Shown here: piece after piece, positions 1 to 7,183 of the stretch
Layout of the letters: the number at the start of each line of letters is the position of its first letter
Numbering within the stretch: position 1 is the stretch's first letter
Assembly (NCBI RefSeq): GCF_965204195.1
Contig: NZ_OZ241975.1
Location: 1,736,001-1,800,000 of the forward strand
Length of the DNA: 64,000 nt
Direction: 5' to 3'
Source of the DNA: Poriferisodalis sp965204195
GTDB taxonomy: Bacteria > Actinomycetota > Acidimicrobiia > Acidimicrobiales > Poriferisodalaceae
Position numbers and translations under genes: made by a program
Notes under the pieces: model-generated
Seen by the model: only the letters and a program-made list of their open reading frames with translations
Told to the model about the DNA's origin: nothing
Database searches by the model: none

Positions 1-332
1 ACTCCTGGCGTGAGGCCGTATTCGGGGTGGCCGGGCGTGATCGATCCGAGCTGGCGGAAGTCTCGGATGTCGTCGAGCGTGACGCCGTAGCCCACTAGGT
101 GCGCCATGGCGTAGACGAGCATCGAGGCGTGGCCGGCCGACAGGATGAACCGGTCGCGGTCGAGCCAATCTGGCGCTGCGGCGTCGTAGCGCAGGATGCG
201 GGTGAACAGCACATGCGCTAGGGGCGCCAGTGCCATCGCCGTGCCGGTGTGGCCGCTGTTGGCCCGCATCACGGCGTCCATCGCCAGCGCCCGGATGGTG
301 TTGATCTGCCGGGCTTCGAGAGTGGTGTTCAT
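1..332 (-). CDS. tkt: Transketolase, N-terminal part (runs off the window)
   Basis: Thiamine-diphosphate enzyme of the pentose phosphate/Calvin pathways that moves two-carbon ketol units between sugar phosphates in the cytoplasm. Only the first 110 residues are present; the rest lies beyond base 1. The N-terminus shows the family signature: an opening like ARQINTIRALAMDAV, then ANSGHTGTAMALAPLAH, the LSAGHASMLVYAMAHL segment around residues 78-93, and a GSITPGHPEYG-like substrate loop. The ATG at 332 starts 13 nt after the stop of the upstream FIST gene; an in-frame ATG at 356 inside that gene is an alternative start. It is the third gene of a tightly packed minus-strand run (DUF6941-like, FIST, tkt). 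The identity is confident. Confidence 0.93.
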   Translation of the reverse strand, partial: MNTTLEARQINTIRALAMDAVMRANSGHTGTAMALAPLAHVLFTRILRYDAAAPDWLDRDRFILSAGHASMLVYAMAHLVGYGVTLDDIRDFRQLGSITPGHPEYGLTPG

Positions 333-345
333 GTCGCTCGGCTCA

Positions 346-1518
346 TCATTGCCCATCGGCGTCAGAGAACAGCGCCATCGAGGCGGTGAAACCGTGCACG
401 TACGAGCGCGCTCCGACCGGGCCGATTTCGCCAGCGCAGAACATGCCGGCCACCTCGGCCGACGTCTGGTCCACGAGCGCCGACGCGTCGTGATGGGGAG
501 CGTCGAACAGGTGGGTGCCCCGGCCGTTGCACGTGAACAGCAGGGCGCCCTCGGTCTGCAGCGAGTGCGCGAGCGCGGCGCGCAGGTCTTCGTCGGCGGT
601 TTCGGCGTCGCGCACATGAAACTGCACGGTCGCGCCGATCGGCGCCTCGTCGCCGATGGCAATGGCGCCGCTGTCACGGTCTGCGCCGAGCACGCCGCGG
701 ATCAGGAAATCGCCGCGCTCGAAGTCGATCTTGCGCTCGTCGGTCACCCGGCCGACATGCAGCCCCCGCTGCACCAGGCGCTGGTCAGCGGGGTCGAGCT
801 TGGAGAACACCTGCTGCAGCCGCTCAAACGGCGGCATGCCCCCGAGCGACTTCACCACGTTGCCCTCGGCCTCGGTGATGATGTAGGGCTGGCCGATGGG
901 TCGGCATCCCTGCGAGACCAGGTGTGTCACGGTGGCGCTGCCACCCACGATCAGGGCCGCAGCGCCGTCGCGGTGCACGCCGCCGTCCACGACGATGCGG
1001 TTGCCGCCCGGCATGGGTGCCCCAGACGACAGCCCGCCCAACACGCTCACGTCGGGCCAGCGCTCGGCCCAGTGCCCGAGGGCGGCATCGACGGGGTAGG
1101 AGTACGGATCGGCCAGCACGATCATCGAGAGATCGCCGGCGGCGTGTACTTCGTCGAGCGCGGCCGCGAGCGCCTCGTCGTCGGCAGCCGGATCGGGCAC
1201 CCCGCCCAGCCGGACAGCGCGCGCCCGCGGCGCGTTGCCGCCGCCCAGGCTTCCCACCCACAGCACCGCGGCGGTTTCTTCCTCGATCTCACGCTCGCCC
1301 GCAGCCACCGAGACCGCCGTGGTGCCGATGAATGCACCGGGGTTGAGCAGCTCGAGCACTGCCGCTGCGATCTCGTCGGTGTTGCCCATGTGCTCGCCCG
1401 AGGTGAACAGCACGGCGACATCGGGTTGGACTCCCAGCGTCTCGAGCACCCGTCCCACGATCTCGCCGGTAGCGATGCCGGGATCGGCGTGCTGGGACAG
1501 TCCGACGGTGAACGGCAT
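346..1518 (-). CDS. FIST domain-containing protein (FIST_N + FIST_C)
   Basis: A 390-residue protein matching the FIST family, a sensor/signal-transduction input module thought to bind small ligands such as amino acids. The N-terminal FIST_N half covers roughly residues 1-200 (VAVLFTSGEHM near residue 35, FIGTTAVSVAAGE near 63, then SVLGGLSSGAPMPGGNRIV). The FIST_C half follows and ends with LLFTCNGRG, AGMFCAGEIGPVG and the usual HGFTAS near the C-terminus. No membrane segment or output domain is attached, so it is a stand-alone cytoplasmic FIST protein. It starts 15 nt after the DUF6941-like gene and ends 13 nt before tkt. The family is clear; ligand and role are unknown. Confidence 0.85.
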   Translation of the reverse strand: MPFTVGLSQHADPGIATGEIVGRVLETLGVQPDVAVLFTSGEHMGNTDEIAAAVLELLNPGAFIGTTAVSVAAGEREIEEETAAVLWVGSLGGGNAPRARAVRLGGVPDPAADDEALAAALDEVHAAGDLSMIVLADPYSYPVDAALGHWAERWPDVSVLGGLSSGAPMPGGNRIVVDGGVHRDGAAALIVGGSATVTHLVSQGCRPIGQPYIITEAEGNVVKSLGGMPPFERLQQVFSKLDPADQRLVQRGLHVGRVTDERKIDFERGDFLIRGVLGADRDSGAIAIGDEAPIGATVQFHVRDAETADEDLRAALAHSLQTEGALLFTCNGRGTHLFDAPHHDASALVDQTSAEVAGMFCAGEIGPVGARSYVHGFTASMALFSDADGQ

Positions 1519-1533
1519 GCGTGCCTGGCCCGC

Positions 1534-1989
1534 CTAGCCGTCCTGCTGCGCGGGCGTGCCGGTCCAGCCGCCCGTGGCCGGCTCTGCAGCCGGCGGCGCA
1601 GGCTCGTCGGCGGGCGGGTTCATGGTGAGGGGAACGATCAGCACGTCGCCCTGGTCGACGCGGCAGTGGGCCTCGATCGTCGACGGTTCATCGAAGGTCA
1701 GCTCGGCTTGGACGAGGTTGTAGCCGAACTTCCCGGGCTCGACGCTGAGCGGCTGCACATTGCGCGCCACCTGCTCATCGCCGCGCATGAATCTCACTTC
1801 CAGCGCCGCCAATCCGGTGTGCGAGGCGGGACAGCGCACGAGCACGAGCATGTGCGGCGTGATCGTCACCGGGAACGGTCCCGGGGCCGCCGTCGAGAAG
1901 TGAACGCCGCCCAGATCGATGCGGGCCGCGCCGCCCGCGGCCTGGCGCATGTCGAAGTGCTCGATGAACAGAGCGGACATGATCTGCAC
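1534..1989 (-). CDS. DUF6941-like hypothetical protein
   Basis: A soluble protein of about 151 residues with a beta-rich pattern. From the GTG start it begins MQIMSALFIEHFDMR, resembling the opening of DUF6941-type proteins (MxV-x-A-x-L/F-hydrophobic). The C-terminus is a Pro/Ala-rich low-complexity tail (PPADEPAPPAAEPA). I chose the GTG at 1989 because a TACGAT -10 box lies exactly 7 nt upstream, a spacing seen before many genes here; an ATG at 1980 is the alternative. It is the first gene of the minus-strand run ahead of FIST and tkt. No function can be assigned; the family call is tentative. Confidence 0.6.
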   Translation of the reverse strand: MQIMSALFIEHFDMRQAAGGAARIDLGGVHFSTAAPGPFPVTITPHMLVLVRCPASHTGLAALEVRFMRGDEQVARNVQPLSVEPGKFGYNLVQAELTFDEPSTIEAHCRVDQGDVLIVPLTMNPPADEPAPPAAEPATGGWTGTPAQQDG

Positions 1990-1996
1990 GCTGTGG

Positions 1997-2002
1997 ATCG
2001 TA
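1997..2002 (-). promoter_or_regulatory. -10 box TACGAT, 7 nt before a GTG start
   Basis: TACGAT on the minus strand with a 7-nt spacer to the GTG at 1989. It fits the TAnnnT-N6-8-start arrangement of leaderless actinobacterial promoters and would drive the DUF6941-like/FIST/tkt run. Confidence 0.45.
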
Positions 2003-2063
2003 GGCGTGCTGCGCACCTGTCAGGCGAACGCATTTCGGCGTGCTGCCGAGAGGCTCAGCCTCC

Positions 2064-2069
2064 TAGATT
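2064..2069 (+). promoter_or_regulatory. -10 box TAGATT, 7 nt before an ATG
   Basis: TAGATT followed by a 7-nt spacer and the ATG at 2077. It is divergent from the minus-strand promoter at 1997-2002 and has no Shine-Dalgarno sequence in between, so a leaderless start is likely. Confidence 0.45.
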
Positions 2070-2076
2070 GCTCGGC

Positions 2077-2532
2077 ATGGCACACAGCGAGAAGTTCGAT
2101 GGCGAATACGGGCCCAGCACCTGGGGCTGGGTGAAGGAGCAGGCCGATGCTTACGAGGCGTCGAACGGCAGCGAGGCCAACACGCTGCGCGATACCGGGC
2201 TGCCGATCATCGTCATGACCACCGTCGGGCACCGCACCGGCCTCGTGCGCAAGGTGCCGCTGATGCGCGTGGAGCACGAGGGCGAGTACGCGATCGTCGG
2301 CTCCAAGGGCGGCGCCCCGGCGCATCCGGGCTGGTACCACAACCTGATGGCCGATTCGACGGTGTTGATCCAGGACGGGCCTGAGCCGTTCGAGACCACG
2401 GTGCGCCTCGTCAGCGGAGCCGAGCGCGCGGCGTGGTGGGAACGGTGCGTGGACGCTTTCCCGCCCTACGCGGAGTATCAGGCCAAGACAGACCGCGAGA
2501 TCCCGGTCTTCATCTCCGCCCGCCGCGACTGA
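2077..2532 (+). CDS. Nitroreductase family deazaflavin (F420)-dependent oxidoreductase
   Basis: A 151-residue protein of the split beta-barrel DDN family, actinobacterial proteins that use or bind cofactor F420 or related flavins. Recognisable pieces are the amphipathic N-terminal helix, the core stretch VMTTVGHRTGLVRKVPLMR (about residues 46-64), then AIVGSKGGAPAHPGWYHNL (about 71-90), and the C-terminal AEYQAKTDREIPVFI near residue 130-145. Length matches the family. The open frame extends far upstream on this strand, but that part is antisense to the FIST genes; the ATG at 2077 with a -10 box 7 nt before it and the family N-terminus define the start. The substrate cannot be told. Confidence 0.88.
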   Translation: MAHSEKFDGEYGPSTWGWVKEQADAYEASNGSEANTLRDTGLPIIVMTTVGHRTGLVRKVPLMRVEHEGEYAIVGSKGGAPAHPGWYHNLMADSTVLIQDGPEPFETTVRLVSGAERAAWWERCVDAFPPYAEYQAKTDREIPVFISARRD

Positions 2533-2570
2533 CCTAACCGCTCCAGTCCGGGGTTTGTCGGAACAGACAC

Positions 2571-3689
2571 ATGCGTTCACGTCGTGCGCTGGTTGCAGTC
2601 AGGGAGTGGGCGGGATCACATACCGAGGCTGTCTGGACCGTCGGATTGGTTGCCGTCAGCCTGCTAAGCGTCGCGCTGTGGTTGACTCTCACGGGCGAAG
2701 AGCCCGCAACCGGCGAGAGATTGGCCGCTCCCGATACCTCCACACGAGACACGCCATCTACTTCGGTATCCATTGACGCGTGTGCTACGGCGCGCGAAGC
2801 CGAACGCCGGGCTTCCGTTGATGTCGCTGCACTCAACGGCGAGATGGATGAGCAGGTCGCACTAGCCCATCGGGACAGCGAGGCCGCGGCGGAAGAGTTC
2901 AGGGGCAACGTTGCGGCCGCCGTAGCGGATGCGAGGGACCGCGCAAGGGCGGTGGCCGATCCGCGCGACCCTGACGGGGAGTACGCGGGGTCGCTGGTCT
3001 CTCTTGCCATGAGCGTCTCTACCGAGGCCGCATCGGAGCTCATGGAAGCGAGAGTCATCGCTTCGGAGCGAATCGACAGGGAGCGCGATGAGCAAGAGGC
3101 TGAACTGGCGATTCGTCATGTGTCCGCGTTCTCAGACGTAGCGGATTACGAGGCGCACCAGCGGGCAATCGAGGATGTCGAGAGCTATACGCGTTGGCGA
3201 CAGCAACTACGTCAGCGGGGCTTTGACTCCGATCGTTTCGATGCCCAACATGACCGATTTCTTGAGGAATGGACGCAGTCCATTAGCGCGTACACAACAG
3301 CGGGCGCGTTCGTCGGCGATGTGCTCTGGCAAGTAGCTGCGATCACAGAGCGGGAGTTGAGCCAACACATCCTTGAGGGACAGCCGTATGAGGCATCCGC
3401 GATCGCAGATTCTGCAGAGACCAGCGCGCGCGAGATCTGGGCGGCGATGCGTGCACGTTCCACGGTCCCCGAGCACTACCGGGATGCGGAAGCCCAAGCG
3501 ATCTTCGATGCGGCTCGCGTCGTCGGCAGAGCCGTTCATAACTCGCCGGGTCCGCTCGTCGAGATCGCCGCCGAGCATGTGCAACGCCTCGTAGCCATCG
3601 AGAACTCGCCACTCGCCGATGCAATTGATGACGCGAACGCCAATCTACAGCGCGCTCGGGCCGAGGTAGACGATGCCTGTGAAGCGTGA
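2571..3689 (+). CDS. Membrane-anchored alpha-helical protein, unknown function
   Basis: 372 residues with no family I recognise. Residues 1-20 are basic, residues 21-41 form a single hydrophobic helix (AVWTVGLVAVSLLSVALWL), and the rest (about 70-372) is predicted to face outside and is strongly helical, rich in Ala, Glu, Arg and Asp with heptad-like spacing, suggesting a coiled coil. A short Ser/Thr/Pro-rich linker (about 50-67) joins the two parts. Base composition is visibly lower in GC than the flanking housekeeping genes, consistent with an acquired island. It lies upstream of the small coupled gene pair at 3957-4376. The 267 bases between 3689 and 3957 hold no convincing gene. Confidence 0.6.
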   Translation: MRSRRALVAVREWAGSHTEAVWTVGLVAVSLLSVALWLTLTGEEPATGERLAAPDTSTRDTPSTSVSIDACATAREAERRASVDVAALNGEMDEQVALAHRDSEAAAEEFRGNVAAAVADARDRARAVADPRDPDGEYAGSLVSLAMSVSTEAASELMEARVIASERIDRERDEQEAELAIRHVSAFSDVADYEAHQRAIEDVESYTRWRQQLRQRGFDSDRFDAQHDRFLEEWTQSISAYTTAGAFVGDVLWQVAAITERELSQHILEGQPYEASAIADSAETSAREIWAAMRARSTVPEHYRDAEAQAIFDAARVVGRAVHNSPGPLVEIAAEHVQRLVAIENSPLADAIDDANANLQRARAEVDDACEA

Positions 3690-3944
3690 GGGGTGTAGCT
3701 GCTATTGCGAGCGCACGGTCGCACAGGTCACGTCACCGGGTGGGTGATGCGAGCGGTACGTCATAGAGCGCGCGCGGCCAGTCGCGGACTTGCTAGACGC
3801 ACTCGGAGTGAGTGCCGCGGGACCGGTGCTGTGCACCGAAGCCTTGCCCGAGCGATTCCCGAATCGAATGAAGTGCCCCGAAGGCAGCGGAGCGTCTGCG
3901 CGATCACTTGGCCGCGGCGCAGAGATGTGTGGTTCTAGGAGCGT

Positions 3945-3950
3945 TACGCT
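3945..3950 (+). promoter_or_regulatory. -10 box TACGCT, 6 nt before an ATG
   Basis: TACGCT, spacer GCGGAC, then the ATG at 3957. The same hexamer with a 6-nt spacer precedes the genes starting at 14815, 19684 and 27303. It probably gives a leaderless transcript covering the small gene pair 3957-4253 and DUF2335. Confidence 0.55.
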
Positions 3951-3956
3951 GCGGAC

Positions 3957-4253
3957 ATGCCCCACTCGCGTCTGCGCACTCCGGTCGGCATTGATCGTTC
4001 CGAGACGGACCTGTTTCTCAGCCTCACAGCGCCGAGGTTGCGTTCGTCACTCGCGCACTTGAACCCGCGGGGGCCATGGAATGTGTATGTCTCCACCGTC
4101 CTCAGCCTCGGCGATCGTCAACGCGTCGATGAGTCGGCACAGGACAACTGGAAAGCAGCCACAGGACAATCGTTCATAAGCTGGACACTCGCTGGCACGC
4201 ATATTCAACGTGCCATGGATGACTTGGCCGAAGCGGGATCAGCGAAGCCGTGA
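3957..4253 (+). CDS. Small hypothetical protein coupled to DUF2335
   Basis: 98 residues, no recognised domain and no membrane segment. Support for being a real gene is positional: a TACGCT box sits 6 nt before its ATG, and its TGA stop overlaps the GTG start of the next gene (GTGA at 4250-4253), the usual sign of translational coupling. The sequence has a motif-like middle GPWNVYVSTVLSLGDRQRV and a helical C-terminus. It was the first gene of a two-gene operon whose second gene is now interrupted by the IS1595 element. Function unknown; possibly a functional partner of the DUF2335 protein. Confidence 0.55.
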   Translation: MPHSRLRTPVGIDRSETDLFLSLTAPRLRSSLAHLNPRGPWNVYVSTVLSLGDRQRVDESAQDNWKAATGQSFISWTLAGTHIQRAMDDLAEAGSAKP

Positions 4254-4376
4254 CCGGAGAGGAAGTCTCGAAACAAGACAACCAATCTGACGAAGAGGTC
4301 GAGCACTACGAACGAACGACGAGCCTCAGCTACGCCGGTCCGCTACCGCCGGCGTCCGAGTTCGAACGCTACGAAG
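4250..4376 (+). pseudogene. DUF2335 membrane protein gene, 5' fragment (split by IS)
   Basis: N-terminal part of a DUF2335-type protein. The diagnostic stretch SYAGPLPPASEFERYE is followed in the family by a PGAxxxIL segment, which here lies 2.87 kb away at 7242. The frame breaks at base 4376 where the IS1595 element begins. Joining bases 4250-4376 to 7242-7534 restores one 420-nt frame (139 residues plus stop) with the codon GCG spanning the junction. The GTG start overlaps the stop of the upstream gene. Reading on into the element adds about 33 foreign codons before a stop, so any product would lack the membrane part. Confidence 0.85.
4369..4376. repeat. Target site duplication, left copy (CTACGAAG)
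   Basis: CTACGAAG directly abuts the left inverted repeat and recurs at 7234-7241 directly after the right one. Eight base pairs is the duplication length known for the IS1595 family. Confidence 0.93.
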
Positions 4377-4400
4377 GGAGGTTATATCGGGTGTTAGCCA
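4377..4400. repeat. Left terminal inverted repeat of the IS1595 element
   Basis: Begins GGAGGTTATATCGGG and ends GTGTTAGCCA. It is the reverse complement of 7210-7233 except for one position (A versus G at the third base). Confidence 0.93.
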
Positions 4401-4405
4401 AAGCG

Positions 4406-4633
4406 TCACCAGTTCAGCCGGAAATCCCCATCGCTCGGGACGTTGTTGCCGTCCAGTTCGCACCACTCGGCACCTAACGCGTTGCCGACCGGCTCGCCGC
4501 CCTGCACCAGACACAGCGTCTCAGGACCGCACGCGTAGCCGTACACGATCAGCACGACGAGGATGCTGGCAATGATGATCTTCGGCTTCGTCCAGAACCG
4601 CTTACGCGGCTCCGACTGAGCTTCGTCGTTCAC
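4406..4633 (-). CDS. Small single-pass membrane protein, IS passenger
   Basis: 75 residues from a GTG start at 4633, with a GGGA ribosome-binding-like sequence about 8 nt upstream. Residues 1-15 are charged, then a hydrophobic segment IIIASILVVLIVYGYAC (about 17-33) forms one transmembrane helix or lipoprotein-like anchor, and a Cys-containing tail of about 40 residues (CGPETLCLVQGGEP) faces outward. It ends 6 bp from the left inverted repeat, so it is the last gene of the transposon. Function unknown; it might be a cargo partner of the methyltransferase or an independent protein. Coding status rests on composition and position only. Confidence 0.45.
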   Translation of the reverse strand: MNDEAQSEPRKRFWTKPKIIIASILVVLIVYGYACGPETLCLVQGGEPVGNALGAEWCELDGNNVPSDGDFRLNW

Positions 4634-4637
4634 AGGT

Positions 4638-4754
4638 GGGTCCCTTCGGTCAGAGGGTCGGGGTCTGTCGTGAACACCAACGCAGCCGAGCCGAAGGGAC
4701 CCGTGAAGGACCCTCTGGTTTCTCGACTGCACCCCGAAGGGCGGTGTTCACGAC
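4638..4754. repeat. Interleaved inverted repeats A-B-C-A'-B'-C' inside the IS
   Basis: Three perfect complementary pairs occur in order. A is 4638-4649 (GGGTCCCTTCGG) with A' 4691-4702; B is 4651-4659 (CAGAGGGTC) with B' 4709-4717; C is 4667-4678 (GTCGTGAACACC) with C' 4743-4754. Because the order is A B C A' B' C', the stems cross rather than nest. The block fills the gap between the methyltransferase stop and the small membrane protein start. It could be a structured RNA, a regulatory leader or a terminator region. Confidence 0.6.
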
Positions 4755-4776
4755 AAGCGCGACCGTAGTGGACCGC

Positions 4777-5934
4777 TCAGACCGCTTCCGCGAACTGGCG
4801 TTTGATCCAGCCCTTGTCCGTAAGGCACGCCAGCAGGTACTCCATCGGCTTATCGCCTTTCACGCTGTTGCAGTGCCCGCACAGCAGTTGCAGGTTGCTC
4901 AGGTGATCGGTGCCGCCCTTGGCTCGGGCGATGATGTGATCGACGGTGAGGTTCTGAATCTTGAAGTGCGTTGAGCAGCCGTTGCAGTAGCCGCCTTGCT
5001 CGCCGTACAGCCACTTCTTGTTCTTGGTGCAGTTGTAGGCGGGCAGCTTCCCCAAGTCGGTGCGCTCGGGTATATCGGTGCGGTGCAGGCCGTCGTACAG
5101 CACCCCTACTTCGTCGTGCATCCGCATAGCCACTAGCTCGGCAGCTTTCGGGGATATGTCGATCCCGACCCATTGGCGTCCGCTCAGTGTGGCAGCGATG
5201 CACGCGGTAGCGCAGCCGCAGAACGGGTCTAGCACCACGTCACCGGGCTTGCTCGATGCCTTGACGATGCGCTCCAACAGCGCGAGCGGCTTCTGCGTCG
5301 GGTAGCCGACCCGTTCTTTCGCCCACGGCATCACTCCGTGGTGTTGCCACACGTCTTCGCCCAGCTTGCCGCGTTCGTCACGTTGCGAGCCATCGGCGCG
5401 ACGTTGGCCGTCTGTCCACTTGTGCGGTGTCCGCACATCGTCGGCGTTGAAGGTCCACGAACTGCCTGCCGTGTAGAACAGGATCACGTCGTGCTTGCGC
5501 GCCCATCGCTTCTTGGATGCGCCACCGCCGCCGTAATGCCAGATGAACTCATTCTGGAACTGCTGGCTGCCGAACACGTCATCGAGCATCAGCTTCAAGT
5601 AGTGGCTCGCGGTCGGGTCGCAGTGCAGGTACAGGCTGCCGGTCGGTGACATCAGCCGCCGCATTTCCATGACGCGGATCGCCATGTAGATCAGGTACGA
5701 CATCATGCTGTCGCCGTGAATGCGCCGGGTGGCGTTCAGCAGGTCGTAGAGACCGGGCTGTTCGTGCTTGATCTCGCCATGCCACGCGAGGTTGATGTCG
5801 TCTAATCCCCATGTGTCCTTGAACGCTGCCCCGGCTGCTTGTGAGCCGATTGGGGCGGCGTAGTCGGCGTTGGAGTTGAACGGGGGATCGAGGTAGATCA
5901 GATCGACGCTGTTGCTGTTCATGCCTCGCATCAC
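4777..5934 (-). CDS. DNA N-6/N-4 methyltransferase fused to an HNH domain, IS passenger
   Basis: Adenine-N6 or cytosine-N4 DNA methyltransferase. In the frame given (GTG at 5934, ATG at 5931) the DPPF catalytic motif is at residues 16-19 and the SAM-binding DPFCGCATA motif at about 236-244, the order of beta-class enzymes. A C-terminal HNH nuclease-like zinc fold follows: C317/C320, DHI at 332-334, His344, then LCGHCN with C352/C355. Coding clearly continues upstream in the same frame (RNFASQTIWTGDCLDV, encoded by 5979-5935) and meets a 13-nt C tract; only 12 or 15 C would join it to the GTG at 5993-5995 (MTPPPRNFAS). As sequenced, translation must start late or is off. HNH may aid DNA recognition or cleavage; unproven. 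Confidence 0.85.
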   Translation of the reverse strand: MMRGMNSNSVDLIYLDPPFNSNADYAAPIGSQAAGAAFKDTWGLDDINLAWHGEIKHEQPGLYDLLNATRRIHGDSMMSYLIYMAIRVMEMRRLMSPTGSLYLHCDPTASHYLKLMLDDVFGSQQFQNEFIWHYGGGGASKKRWARKHDVILFYTAGSSWTFNADDVRTPHKWTDGQRRADGSQRDERGKLGEDVWQHHGVMPWAKERVGYPTQKPLALLERIVKASSKPGDVVLDPFCGCATACIAATLSGRQWVGIDISPKAAELVAMRMHDEVGVLYDGLHRTDIPERTDLGKLPAYNCTKNKKWLYGEQGGYCNGCSTHFKIQNLTVDHIIARAKGGTDHLSNLQLLCGHCNSVKGDKPMEYLLACLTDKGWIKRQFAEAV

Positions 5935-5978
5935 GTCGAGGCAGTCACCGGTCCAAATCGTCTGGCTAGCGAAGTTGC

Positions 5979-5991
5979 GGGGGGGGGGGGG
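5979..5991. repeat. Homopolymer: 13 G (13 C on the coding strand)
   Basis: An uninterrupted run of 13 G on the + strand, between the stop of the 50-residue passenger gene and the conserved start of the methyltransferase. On the minus strand it is preceded by an in-frame TGA in the 13-C state. The tract is long enough for slipped-strand mispairing, or for a base-calling error. Confidence 0.9.
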
Positions 5992-5997
5992 TCACTG

Positions 5998-6150
5998 CTA
6001 GCGGTCCCGTTCATAGCGCCAGTTCTTCTTCGCGGGGGCGCGCATCACCGCGGCCACGACATTCTCGAAGCTGTCGGGGATCGGCTCAGCGAGTTCGCGG
6101 TCCGTGCGTTCGGGCGCGTCAGTTTCGGGGGTGTCCGGTGTGTGTGCCAT
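5998..6150 (-). CDS. Small hypothetical protein, IS passenger
   Basis: 50 residues from the ATG at 6150, with AGGGAG ending 4 nt before it. The N-terminal half is acidic and Pro/Thr-rich (HTPDTPETDAPERTDRE) and the C-terminal half is SFENVVAAVMRAPAKKNW, ending in basic residues. It lies 25 nt after the transposase stop and ends just before the C tract that precedes the methyltransferase, so transposase, this gene and the methyltransferase could share one transcript. No family recognised. It may be an accessory transposition or methyltransferase partner; the strong ribosome-binding site is the main evidence that it is translated. Confidence 0.5.
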   Translation of the reverse strand: MAHTPDTPETDAPERTDRELAEPIPDSFENVVAAVMRAPAKKNWRYERDR

Positions 6151-6175
6151 ACGCTCCCTACCGTACTCCCGTGAG

Positions 6176-7177
6176 CTACCACGGCTCGCAGTAATCACGC
6201 TCAACCGCTGTCCCTGCGGGAGCGTTCGCTACAAGCTCGGCATACGGCAGCCGCTTGCCGTTCATGCTGTTGACGGTCAGCGTCAGTTGGTCCGCGGTGT
6301 CGAGCGGGCGGTGATTGTGGCGACCGGCGAACTCCGATACGTACCGGTGCAGGTGCTTGTCGGACATCTTGTGGTACGTCCCGACGTAGCCCCGTTTGAG
6401 CATTGACCACAGGGACTCGATGCCGTTGGTGTGGACTTCGCCGCGGACGTATTCGCCCAGCGAGTGCAGCACCGCGTGGTGATTCTGACGGCCTCGATAG
6501 GCGGTAGCGCCATCGGTGAACACGGTCGTAGCGGGTGCCGCGTGGGAGTCCACGAACTCCCGCAGCGTGGGCGCATCGACAGCCTTCACGACTTCCGCTG
6601 AGACCTTGCCAGTCGCCCGGTCCTTCGCGCCCACGACTGCGGCCTTGTCCACGCCACCCCTGCCGCTGATCCGACGCTCCCGATCCTTGGCGTGCATGTT
6701 CTTGGCTTTGCCGCCGATGTAGGTCTCGTCAATCTCTACGGGACCGTCGAAGAAGCTGAGCGACTGCTGATCGGCCCACGCCTCACGAATCCGGTGGCTC
6801 AAGTGCCACGCGGTGCGGTACGTCACCCCCAAGTCGCGGTGCAGCTTCATCGAGCTTGTGCCCTTGATCCCCGTGACCATCAGGTACATCGCCAGCAGCC
6901 ACACCCGAAACCCGAGATTGCTGGCGTGCATGGGGGTGTTCGTGCGCACGCTGAAATGCTTGCGACACGTCCGGCAGCGGAACGGCTGCGGCTTGCGGTT
7001 CTTGACGATCTGCACGTTCGCAGAGTCGCAGCCGTCGTGCGGGCAGCGCGGCCCGTCAGGCCAGCGTGCCTCAGCCAGATACCGCTCGGCGGCGGCATCG
7101 TCGGGGAAGCGGTCGAAGAACTCCATCAGCGTCATGCCCTTGCGCTGATGCTGTCCGGGGGCCTTGCCTTTGCTCAT
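6176..7177 (-). CDS. IS1595-family transposase (zinc ribbon + DDE)
   Basis: 333-residue transposase that cuts and pastes the element at 4377-7233. The N-terminal zinc ribbon has C45/C50 and C68/C71 (CPHDGC ... CRTC). The catalytic core of the ISXO2-like/IS1595 type shows DETYIGGK (D150), VFTDGATAY (D222) and NGIESLWSMLKRG (N251, E254, K261), followed by an FAGRHNHRPLD-like segment. The open frame continues upstream, but the ATG at 7177 starts the family N-terminus (LMEFFDRFPDD) and is preceded by TACGTT with a 6-nt spacer. All catalytic residues are present and the frame is intact, so it is probably active. Confidence 0.93.
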   Translation of the reverse strand: MSKGKAPGQHQRKGMTLMEFFDRFPDDAAAERYLAEARWPDGPRCPHDGCDSANVQIVKNRKPQPFRCRTCRKHFSVRTNTPMHASNLGFRVWLLAMYLMVTGIKGTSSMKLHRDLGVTYRTAWHLSHRIREAWADQQSLSFFDGPVEIDETYIGGKAKNMHAKDRERRISGRGGVDKAAVVGAKDRATGKVSAEVVKAVDAPTLREFVDSHAAPATTVFTDGATAYRGRQNHHAVLHSLGEYVRGEVHTNGIESLWSMLKRGYVGTYHKMSDKHLHRYVSEFAGRHNHRPLDTADQLTLTVNSMNGKRLPYAELVANAPAGTAVERDYCEPW

Positions 7178-7183
7178 GTCCCC

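Noticed and set aside
196..2076. Long plus-strand open frame leading into the F420-type gene
   Set aside because: It is antisense to the FIST and DUF6941-like genes and rich in His/Arg/Gly in the pattern of a shadow frame; only the part from 2077 matches a protein family.
3705..3938. 77-codon frame between the coiled-coil protein and the coupled small genes
   Set aside because: Arg-rich, overlapping frames on both strands, no ribosome-binding site or promoter box.
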